A program made the position numbers and the translations under genes. From NCBI GenBank assembly GCA_036675345.1, contig JAKFFE010000047.1, forward strand, positions 1 through 64,000: a stretch of DNA of 64,000 nucleotides, read 5' to 3'. Under the pieces are notes generated by a model. That model worked only from the letters and a program-made list of their open reading frames with translations. It had not been told where the DNA came from and did no database searches. Shown here in pieces: positions 10,596-17,500 of this stretch (positions within the stretch are counted from its first letter, which is position 1; the number at the start of each line of letters is the position of its first letter). Source of the DNA: JALYOC01 sp036675345. Its GTDB lineage: Bacteria; Myxococcota; Myxococcia; Myxococcales; Myxococcaceae.

Positions 10596-10715
10596 CGAGC
10601 GCAAGAGGATGCCCGCCCGGCGAACTTCGGCCCGGCAAGGCCGCAACCGGTAGCGAGAAGAATGCAGTGGCAGGTCTGCTCGGCGGACTTCGAGCTCAGG
10701 TCCGCACCCGGTAGC
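10555..10715 (+). repeat. Three degenerate tandem copies of the 3' end of the preceding gene
   Basis: About 44 bases ending in CCGGTAGC occur at 10555-10598 (the gene's own end), 10613-10656 and, more diverged, 10675-10715; the TAG triplets are 58 and 61 bases apart. Copy two can be read as ATG, then Pro-Ala-Arg-Arg-Thr-Ser-Ala-Arg-Gln, then TAG, closely matching the real tail. It looks like local tandem duplication followed by decay. Confidence 0.7.
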
Positions 10716-10757
10716 TAATCGACGTCATTGATTTCGCGACGGTCGGGGTCAGCGTTC

Positions 10758-10781
10758 CGCGGGAGGCCTCATTCTCCCGCG
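10758..10781 (+). promoter_or_regulatory. Hairpin just upstream of the TonB-C-like gene
   Basis: CGCGGGAG (10758-10765) pairs with CTCCCGCG (10774-10781), a perfect 8-bp stem with an 8-base loop, ending 5 bases before ATG 10787. The only purine-rich ribosome-site-like sequence, GGGAGG, overlaps its left arm. It could control translation or end the transcript from upstream; no T run follows. Confidence 0.35.
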
Positions 10782-10786
10782 CTACC

Positions 10787-11185
10787 ATGGCCGCCGTGCG
10801 CACCTCCCTCCGCTCTGCCCTCGGGCTCACCGCCCTCCTGCTGTTCACGCCGGTGGCCCTGGCGGCCGGACGCGCGAACCTGCAGGCGTACTTCCAGCAG
10901 ACGCTGACCAGCACCGACTACCAGCAGAAGGCCTTCGCCAAGGTGGCTACGAAATGGAGGCAGCCCTCGCGCAAGCCGGCGTTGGGGAAGAAGGCGGTGG
11001 TGCAGGTGTTGATCGGCTCGGACGGGAAGCTGCTGTCGGCGGAGTTGTCGCTGAAGTCCGGGTCGGACCCGTGGGACCAGGCGGCGCTGAGCGCGGTGAA
11101 GAAGGCGGCGCCTTTCCCTCCCCTGCCCAAGAGCTTCCCCGCTCCCTCGGTGGAGGCCCACTTCCACATCGGTTGGGAGAAGTAG
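10787..11185 (+). CDS. Exported TonB-C-terminal-like protein
   Basis: 132 residues: a cleavable signal peptide (LGLTALLLFTPVALAAG), then a short linker and a TonB/TolA C-terminal-like fold, seen as GKKAVVQVLIGSDGKLLSAE followed by SGSDPWDQAALSAVKKAAPF and a closing VEAHFHIGW strand. It lacks the long proline-rich span and a retained membrane anchor, so it is probably a free periplasmic protein rather than an energy transducer. It is followed 3 bp later by a membrane-protein gene. Confidence 0.65.
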   Translation: MAAVRTSLRSALGLTALLLFTPVALAAGRANLQAYFQQTLTSTDYQQKAFAKVATKWRQPSRKPALGKKAVVQVLIGSDGKLLSAELSLKSGSDPWDQAALSAVKKAAPFPPLPKSFPAPSVEAHFHIGWEK

Positions 11186-11188
11186 ACG

Positions 11189-11701
11189 GTGCTGACGCTC
11201 TATCTGGTGTCGGTGTGGCTGCACATCCTGGCGGCCACGGTGTGGATCGGTGGGATGGCGTTCCTGGTGCTGGTGGTGGTGCCGTTGATCCGGAACCCGG
11301 AGTCCCGCCCGTGGGCGGCCACCTTCATCATGCGCTCGGGGCTGAAGTTCCGGACCGTGGGCTGGGTCTGCTTCGGACTGCTGAGCGGCACCGGTGCCTT
11401 CAACATGTGGTTCCGCGGGCTGCGCTGGGGCGCCTTCTTCACCGGTGAGTACCGGGAGAACCCGATCGCGGTGGCGCTGTTCTACAAGCTGCTGCTGGTG
11501 GGCGCGGTGCTGGTGATCAGCGCGGTGCACGACTTCTGGCTTGGGCCCCGGGCGGCCCTGATCTGGGAGCAGCAGCCCGACTCTGCAGAGGCCACCCGTT
11601 TCCGCCGGCTGGCCAGCCGGATGGGGCGCGCCAACGCGCTGCTTGCGCTGGGGATCGTCTTCCTGGCGGTGTGCGTGGTCCGGGGCGGGCTGCCCGGGTG
11701 A
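11189..11701 (+). CDS. Four-helix integral membrane protein, CopD-like
   Basis: 170 residues with about four membrane spans (6-31, 56-75, 90-112, 148-165). The first span contains His (WLHILAATVWIGGM), a pattern seen in CopD/YlaC-like membrane proteins that may bind copper or haem. Function unproven. It starts with GTG 3 bp after the TonB-C-like gene, so they are likely cotranscribed. Confidence 0.6.
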   Translation: MLTLYLVSVWLHILAATVWIGGMAFLVLVVVPLIRNPESRPWAATFIMRSGLKFRTVGWVCFGLLSGTGAFNMWFRGLRWGAFFTGEYRENPIAVALFYKLLLVGAVLVISAVHDFWLGPRAALIWEQQPDSAEATRFRRLASRMGRANALLALGIVFLAVCVVRGGLPG

Positions 11702-11705
11702 TCAA

Positions 11706-12302
11706 TCAGGGCGTCTGCTGCGGAGTCAGTTTCAGGGTCATGCCGTAGAAGGTGGTGATCGCCTGGCCGCGGTAGAGCGCGGGCTTGAACCGCCATTGAC
11801 GGATGATCTTCAGGATCGTCTCGTCGCCACCGGGCATGGACTGCAGCACCTCACAACCGGACGGCTCTCCCTTCCGGTTGACGATGCAACTGCCCACGAA
11901 CGTTCCACTTCGGACTCCGGTCTTGACGAGGGCATCCCCGATTTCACGGAGCCCCAGACCCTCGATGGGTGTGGGTGGGGTCATCGACTTCCGGAAGGGC
12001 ACAGGATCGTCTGAACTCAACGCCACCGCCCGACCCTCCTGCCCCCAACTCCCGTCGGCGCCGGCCCGAAAGGCAGCGAGGCGTCCGCATCCTTCGGCGA
12101 GAGCCTCCCCGGGCCAGACATCCGCAGTGACCTTCTGCGGCGGGCATCCCAACCCGGCGGCGAAGCGCGCCAGCAATTGGGGATCGTCGATCGGAACCTC
12201 AGAGTTCGAGGCCTCTGAAGCGGGGAGGTGGGCGCAAGCGGACAGCCAGCAGCCAATGACCAGATTGGCGAGTGCGACAGAAGGGAAGGCACGGCGGCGC
12301 AT
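11706..12302 (-). CDS. Lipoprotein with TonB-C-like domain
   Basis: 198 residues with a lipobox LSAC. The last 85 residues resemble the TonB C-terminal fold: VRSGTFVGSCIVNRKGEPSG, then ILKIIRQWRFKPALYRGQ. The middle contains two or three cysteines (GLGCPPQK, EGCGR). As with the gene at 10787, no transport partner lies nearby. It converges on the membrane-protein gene with 4 bases between the two stops. Confidence 0.6.
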   Translation of the reverse strand: MRRRAFPSVALANLVIGCWLSACAHLPASEASNSEVPIDDPQLLARFAAGLGCPPQKVTADVWPGEALAEGCGRLAAFRAGADGSWGQEGRAVALSSDDPVPFRKSMTPPTPIEGLGLREIGDALVKTGVRSGTFVGSCIVNRKGEPSGCEVLQSMPGGDETILKIIRQWRFKPALYRGQAITTFYGMTLKLTPQQTP

Positions 12303-12319
12303 GGGGCCACCCTACCCCT

Positions 12320-13180
12320 TCACGCCTCGGGGTTGCCCCGCGCCCGCTTCTCCTTGCCGAGGACGCTGCGCAGCAGCCCGGTGACCCCCAGCTGTTGGGC
12401 CTGGGCCCGCAGTCCGTCCAGGATCTGCGCCTCCTTGTCCCCGGAGTTGGTGTGGATCTGGGCCATCAGGAGGTTCAGCAGCAGCCGGTTCTTCTCCTTC
12501 TGCCGCCAGATGAAAAAAGCGATCAGCGACCCGGCCACCGCGGCCAGCAGGATGGTCTCGTTGGCGTTCTTCTGCACGAAGCTGAGCTCCTCCCGCGCCT
12601 TGAGCCGGATCTCCTCGCTGGCGTTAACCACCTCCTGCATCGCGGTGGCGGCGATTACCTTCACGTGGCGATCGGTGGCCTCGGAGAGCAGCTGATCCCG
12701 TAGCAGCATCGACTCGGCGCGGGCGGTGGTGGAGAGGGTCACCAGCATTTCGTTGAGCCGCCTCTCGGTCGCTGCGTTGAGCACGTCCTCCTGCAGCCCG
12801 GCGCCCACCTCGTCCATCACTCCCCGGGAGAGGCGGCGGCTCCTGGCCTCCAGCAGGGTCATCAGCGCCAGCACCGTCCGCTGCAGCTGTGCCTCGGTCT
12901 GGGCGCCGATCAGCTCCTCGCGGATCGCTGGCAGTTGCTGGCGGGTGGACTCTCCCAGCACGGTCACCGTCTGGGCCAGCTTCTGGTTGGTGGCGTCGGT
13001 CAGCACCTGATCCCGCAGCCCGTCCCCGGCGGTCTTGAGCAGGGCCTCGATGGTCACGTGCCCGTCCTTGTCGATCTGGGAGACCAGCCCCTTGCCGAAC
13101 TCGGCGCCGGCCTGCTCCATGGGGGAGACGGTGGCGCAACCGGAGAGCATCCACAGCGCAACAAGGCAGAGCCGCTTCAT
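12320..13180 (-). CDS. Uncharacterised lipoprotein with a late membrane segment
   Basis: 286 residues. The signal ends in LSGC, so Cys15 is probably lipidated. A long helical, charged region follows, with repeated LLRDQ, LRDQV and LQEDV segments suggesting coiled coil. A hydrophobic stretch (ETILLAAVAGSLIAFFIW, about 208-226) then leads to a basic cytoplasmic-type tail. A lipidated N-terminus plus an inner-membrane span is unusual. I do not recognise the family. It is divergent from the AAA+ gene 75 bp away. Confidence 0.6.
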   Translation of the reverse strand: MKRLCLVALWMLSGCATVSPMEQAGAEFGKGLVSQIDKDGHVTIEALLKTAGDGLRDQVLTDATNQKLAQTVTVLGESTRQQLPAIREELIGAQTEAQLQRTVLALMTLLEARSRRLSRGVMDEVGAGLQEDVLNAATERRLNEMLVTLSTTARAESMLLRDQLLSEATDRHVKVIAATAMQEVVNASEEIRLKAREELSFVQKNANETILLAAVAGSLIAFFIWRQKEKNRLLLNLLMAQIHTNSGDKEAQILDGLRAQAQQLGVTGLLRSVLGKEKRARGNPEA

Positions 13181-13254
13181 CGTCCGCTACGTTCCAGCGC
13201 CCAGGGGCTCATCGCAAATTCTCGGGCGGGCAATGGGGGAGTACGCTCCTCACC

Positions 13255-14799
13255 ATGAGCACCCCCGCCCGGGACCCCAACCCGGCCCCTACCCCTCCGT
13301 TCGTGGCGGAGATCGACATCCTGATCCGCGCCCGCTACCCGGCGCTGTACCTGGTCACCTGGGAGGAGCACCGGCTGGAGGTAGTGCTGGGCGAGCTGGC
13401 GGACCGTCACCGCAAGGATCTGTACGAGTGGTCGATTGCCCGGGGGATCACCCGGCTCAAGGGGCGGGGGTCGCCGCCCACCACCGACACCCGGGATCCG
13501 CTGGAGGCGCTCAAGGCGATTGAACAGATCACCGAGCCGTCGCTGGTGGTGCTCAAGGACTTCCACCCCTACCTGACCGATCCGAACATCGTGCGAGTGG
13601 TGCGCGAGCTGGCCCACCGGCTCAAGACCACCTACACCACCCTGGTGTTCCTCTCCCCGGTGCTGACCATGCCTCCGGAGCTGGAGAAGGAGCTGACGGT
13701 GATCGACATCCCGCTGCCCACCTTCCGGGACCTGGCGCAGTTGCTGCGGGAGATCGTGGACGTGGTGGCCAAGAACAAGCGGGCGGCGATCTCGCTGTCC
13801 CGGGAGCAGGCGGAGCAGCTGATCCGCGCCGCCTCCGGGCTGACCCTCTCCGAGGCGGAGAACGCCTTTGCCAAGGCGATCGCCACCGATGATCGGCTGG
13901 ACGCCACCGACATCCGTCTGATCCACGAAGAGAAGCGCCAGGTGATCCGCAAGAGCGGACTGCTGGAGTACTACTCCCCGGAGGAGAGCCTGGGGGACGT
14001 GGGCGGGCTGGACCTGCTCAAGCGCTGGCTGGAACGGCGGGGGGCGGCCTTCAGCGAGGCGGCGCGGAAGTTCGGCCTCCCCGAACCGCGGGGGCTGCTG
14101 ATGCTGGGAGTGCAGGGCTGCGGCAAGAGCCTCACCGCCAAGGCCATCGCCTCCGCCTGGAAGCTGCCGCTGCTGCGTCTGGACATGGGGCGGATCTTCA
14201 GCGGCCTGGTGGGATCCTCGGAGGAGAACCTGCGGAAGGCGATCAAGGTGGCGGAGGGGGTCTCTCCGGTCATCCTCTGGGTGGACGAGATCGAGAAGGG
14301 GCTGGCGGGCAGCGGCGGATCGAGCACCGCGGACAGCGGCGTCTCGGCGCGGGTGTTCGGCACCTTCCTCACCTGGCTGCAGGAGAAGAAGTCCCCGGTG
14401 TTCGTGGTGGCCACCGCCAACCGGATCGACGCCCTGCCCCCGGAGCTGCTGCGCAAGGGCCGCTTCGACGAGATCTTCTTCATCGATCTGCCGCTGGCCC
14501 CGGAGCGGAAGGAAATCTTCCGGATCCACCTCTCCCGTCGCAAGCGGGCCCCGGCCCAGTACGACCTGGAGACGTTGGCCACCGCCAGCGCCGGCTTCAG
14601 CGGGGCGGAGATCGAACAGGCGGTGATCTCCGGGCTGTATGACGCCTTTGCCGACGGGACCGAACTGACCCAGGAACACCTGCTCACCGCGATGCGGGAG
14701 ACGGTCCCGTTGTCGACCTTGATGAAGGACGACATCGATCGGCTGCGCAACTGGGCCAAGCAGCGCACCCGGCCGGCGCACGGAGAGCCGGTCGCATGA
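13255..14799 (+). CDS. AAA+ ATPase, Ycf46-like
   Basis: 514 residues. The first 220 form a degenerate ATPase-like domain (PSLVVLKDFHPYL in the Walker B position, no P-loop). The second half is a complete AAA+ module: DVGGLDLLK, Walker A GVQGCGKS, Walker B VILWVDEIEKG, sensor 1 ATANRID and the LLRKGRFDE arginine region, then a lid domain. This arrangement matches the Ycf46/YjoB-like group of unknown role. Its stop overlaps the start of the next gene (ATGA), so the two are translated together. Confidence 0.82.
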   Translation: MSTPARDPNPAPTPPFVAEIDILIRARYPALYLVTWEEHRLEVVLGELADRHRKDLYEWSIARGITRLKGRGSPPTTDTRDPLEALKAIEQITEPSLVVLKDFHPYLTDPNIVRVVRELAHRLKTTYTTLVFLSPVLTMPPELEKELTVIDIPLPTFRDLAQLLREIVDVVAKNKRAAISLSREQAEQLIRAASGLTLSEAENAFAKAIATDDRLDATDIRLIHEEKRQVIRKSGLLEYYSPEESLGDVGGLDLLKRWLERRGAAFSEAARKFGLPEPRGLLMLGVQGCGKSLTAKAIASAWKLPLLRLDMGRIFSGLVGSSEENLRKAIKVAEGVSPVILWVDEIEKGLAGSGGSSTADSGVSARVFGTFLTWLQEKKSPVFVVATANRIDALPPELLRKGRFDEIFFIDLPLAPERKEIFRIHLSRRKRAPAQYDLETLATASAGFSGAEIEQAVISGLYDAFADGTELTQEHLLTAMRETVPLSTLMKDDIDRLRNWAKQRTRPAHGEPVA

Positions 14800-15749
14800 G
14801 CCGGTTCCGGCGCTTCCTCCATCTGGAGAAGGAGCGGGCCGCGCCCTCCGACCCGTCCGATCGGGTCCGGCCCCCGGTGCTTCCGGAGCGCCCGACCGAC
14901 CCTGGCCGGGCGGAGGTGCCTCCGGACGACCCGACCGACCTTGGCCGGGCGGAGGTGTTTCCGGAGCGCCCCATTGAGCTGGACCAGGAGAGGGTCGCGC
15001 ATGCGACCTCGACCGGACCGCGCGCGGCCTCGACCCAGGCGCGCTTTGGCTTGGCCCCGCGGGGCGGTCCGCGGGTCCCGTCCCACGTCGAGGGGGATCC
15101 TGCTTCCGCGCCCTCCCCCGAAGATGCTGCTCCCCGCTCGGGCGCGGCGCTGGAGCGGTTCGCCTCCTCACCGGCCGCGGCCCTGCGCACCGACCGGGAG
15201 GCCGCTCCTCCATCCTCCGGGAGCCGCTGCGCCGTCTGCGAGCGGGAGTTCGGCCGCTTCGACGTGCTCTGCCCCACCTGTGGCGCTCGGCTGGACTCTC
15301 CCCAGCAGTTGGCCTTCAGCCAGCGGCTCTCGGAGGAGCGGGCGGCACACCTGGCCCAGGAGCAGGCGGAGCTGGAGCGCCTGCGGTCGCTGCGTTCGGG
15401 TGCGGACCAGGAGCAACGCCGCGCGCTGGCCGAGGCCCAACAGGCCCTGGGACGGGAGTTGCTGGGGCGGGATCGGGGAGCCCTGCTGGCCGATCCCTGG
15501 CACTCCCCCTCCCCCTTTCCCGGTCAGCGATGGCTGGCGATCTTCCAGCCGGCGGCGAAGCGGGACCTGGTCCGGCTGATCTCGCTGGTGCTGGGCTTTG
15601 CCTGGATTCTCACTGGCCTGTTCGCCAGCCGCGGGATTTGGCGGCTGGTCTGGCTGTTTCTGGGCGGCCTCTCCCTGTGGGCGTTCTTCCCACGTTGGTG
15701 GAGCAGGACACCTCCCACAAACGGTCCCCCGGACCGGGGCGGGCTGTAG
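14796..15749 (+). CDS. Zinc-ribbon membrane protein coupled to the AAA+ ATPase
   Basis: 317 residues. The N-terminus carries degenerate 13-residue repeats (PTDPGRAEVPPDD, PTDLGRAEVFPER). A disordered region follows, then a four-Cys zinc ribbon (CAVCEREFGRFDVLCPTC), a charged helix (SEERAAHLAQEQAELERL) and two membrane spans near the C-terminus (about 265-305). Not recognised as a named family. Overlap with the ATPase suggests it is the ATPase's membrane adaptor or substrate. A hydrophilic N-side is probably cytosolic. Confidence 0.6.
   Translation: MSRFRRFLHLEKERAAPSDPSDRVRPPVLPERPTDPGRAEVPPDDPTDLGRAEVFPERPIELDQERVAHATSTGPRAASTQARFGLAPRGGPRVPSHVEGDPASAPSPEDAAPRSGAALERFASSPAAALRTDREAAPPSSGSRCAVCEREFGRFDVLCPTCGARLDSPQQLAFSQRLSEERAAHLAQEQAELERLRSLRSGADQEQRRALAEAQQALGRELLGRDRGALLADPWHSPSPFPGQRWLAIFQPAAKRDLVRLISLVLGFAWILTGLFASRGIWRLVWLFLGGLSLWAFFPRWWSRTPPTNGPPDRGGL
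14891..14969 (+). repeat. 39-bp tandem repeats inside the zinc-ribbon gene
   Basis: A 39-bp unit beginning CCCGACCGACC occurs at 14891-14929 and 14930-14968 with a few changes, coding 13 residues per unit. Weaker units flank it on both sides. In-frame repeat length fits slippage or unequal exchange in a disordered protein segment. Confidence 0.7.
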
Positions 15750-15763
15750 TATTCGCGCCCCCC

Positions 15764-17482
15764 ATGAGCCAGTCCGTCTACGCGCGGTATCGCACCGCGT
15801 TCACCCAGGCGCTTGCCCAGGCACTGAGCGTCTCGGTCCCTGAAGTCGAAGCCCTGGTCAAGCCCGCCGAGCCGCCCCATGGCGACCTGACCTTCCCCAC
15901 CTTCTCCCTGGCCAAGGCGCAGAAGAAGGCGCCCCCGGCGATCGCCGCGGCGCTGGCCCAGCAGCTGTCGGTCCCCGGGATGGAGATCGCCGCCGCCGGT
16001 CCCTACGTGAACGCCCGCTTCGCGGTGGTCCCGTTCACCGCCGAGGTGGTGGACACCGCCCGCGGCGCCGGGAGCCGGTACGGCGGCAGCGACGCCGGCG
16101 CCGGGAAGGCGGTGGTGATCGACTACTCCTCGCCCAACATCGCCAAGCCGATCGGCTTCCACCACATCCGCTCCACGATGATCGGCCACTCGCTCGCCAA
16201 CCTCTACCGGAGCCAGGGCTACCGGGTGGAGGGGATCAACTACCTGGGCGACTGGGGCAAGCAGTTCGGGCTGGTGGCGGTGGGGTTCGAGGAGTACGGC
16301 GACCCGGCCCGCAAGAACGACATGGCCCACCTGGTGGAGGTGTACGTCAAGGCCAACGCCCGCGCCGATTCGGACAAGGCGTTTGACGAGCGGGCCCGGG
16401 ACTTCTTCCGGCGGATGGAGGCCGGCGATCCGCAGGCCCTGGCGCTGTGGCAGGAGCTGCGCGAGATCTCGCTGGCGGACTTCAAGAAGATCTACGCCCG
16501 GCTGGGGATCGACTTCGAGCATTACGAGGGAGAGAGCCGCTACCAGGGAAAGATGGACGCGGTGATCGACCAGATCGCCCAGACGGTGGGGGTCAAGGAG
16601 TCCCAGGGCGCGATCATCGTGGACATGCCCTACCCGGAGGGCGAGCCGCCGGTGTTGCTGAAGAAGAACGACGGCAGCACCCTGTACGCCACCCGCGATC
16701 TGGCCGCCGCCTCCGACCGCTTCGAACGCTTCAAGTTCGAAAAATCGCTGTACGTGGTGGGCGCCGCGCAGTCGCTGCACTTCAAGCAGCTGTTCGCGGT
16801 GCTGGAGCGGATGGGCAAGGGCTGGGCGGCCAAGTGCGCGCACATCCCGTTCGGGATGGTGCATGGGATGAAGACCCGCACCGGCAACCTGGTGCGACTC
16901 AACGACGTGCTGGACGAGGCCAAGTCCCGGGCGATGGAGAAGGTGAAGGAGAACCTGGCCGCGGGGAAGATCCAGGTCCAGGATCCGGAGGCGCTTGCCG
17001 AGCAGATCGGCCTGGGGGCGATCGCCTTTGGGGACCTGAAGAACCGCCGGGTCACCGACTACTCCTTCGACTGGGATGAGGTCCTCAGCTTCGAAGGGCA
17101 CACCGGCCCCTACCTGCAGTACGCCCACGCGCGGACCTGCAACGTGCTGCGCAAGGGCGGCGGAGCGCCCCAGGCCAGCGACCCCTCCTTGCTGATCCTC
17201 CCCGAGGAGCAGGCCCTGGTGCGCCAGGTGGCGCGGTTCCCGGAGATCGTGGCGGACGCGGTGAAGGAGAACGAGCCTTCGCTGGTCGCGCGCTTCCTGC
17301 TGGACCTCTCCGCCGCCTTCAGCCGCTGGTACACCCTGGGCAACCAGGACAAGGACAAACGGATCATCGTGGAAGGGAACGACGCGCTGGGACACGCGCG
17401 GCTGGCCCTCACCGACGCCACCCGGGTTACGCTGGCCTCCGGGCTCGCGCTCCTCGGCATTCCCACGCCGGAGAACATGTAG
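15764..17482 (+). CDS. argS: Arginyl-tRNA synthetase
   Basis: Class I synthetase that charges tRNA-Arg; 572 residues. The DSSPNIAKP-like entry and the INYLGDWGKQFG block are typical. The HIGH signature position reads PIGFHHIRST rather than the usual H-x-GH, a variant I believe occurs in some bacterial ArgRS. The KMSKS region reads GMKTRTGNLVRL. The C-terminal anticodon-binding domain ends in LLGIPTPENM. Start ATG 15764; an in-frame upstream extension overlaps the previous gene and is not used. Confidence 0.95.
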   Translation: MSQSVYARYRTAFTQALAQALSVSVPEVEALVKPAEPPHGDLTFPTFSLAKAQKKAPPAIAAALAQQLSVPGMEIAAAGPYVNARFAVVPFTAEVVDTARGAGSRYGGSDAGAGKAVVIDYSSPNIAKPIGFHHIRSTMIGHSLANLYRSQGYRVEGINYLGDWGKQFGLVAVGFEEYGDPARKNDMAHLVEVYVKANARADSDKAFDERARDFFRRMEAGDPQALALWQELREISLADFKKIYARLGIDFEHYEGESRYQGKMDAVIDQIAQTVGVKESQGAIIVDMPYPEGEPPVLLKKNDGSTLYATRDLAAASDRFERFKFEKSLYVVGAAQSLHFKQLFAVLERMGKGWAAKCAHIPFGMVHGMKTRTGNLVRLNDVLDEAKSRAMEKVKENLAAGKIQVQDPEALAEQIGLGAIAFGDLKNRRVTDYSFDWDEVLSFEGHTGPYLQYAHARTCNVLRKGGGAPQASDPSLLILPEEQALVRQVARFPEIVADAVKENEPSLVARFLLDLSAAFSRWYTLGNQDKDKRIIVEGNDALGHARLALTDATRVTLASGLALLGIPTPENM

Positions 17483-17500
17483 TCCCCTGGAGGCCGGTCC

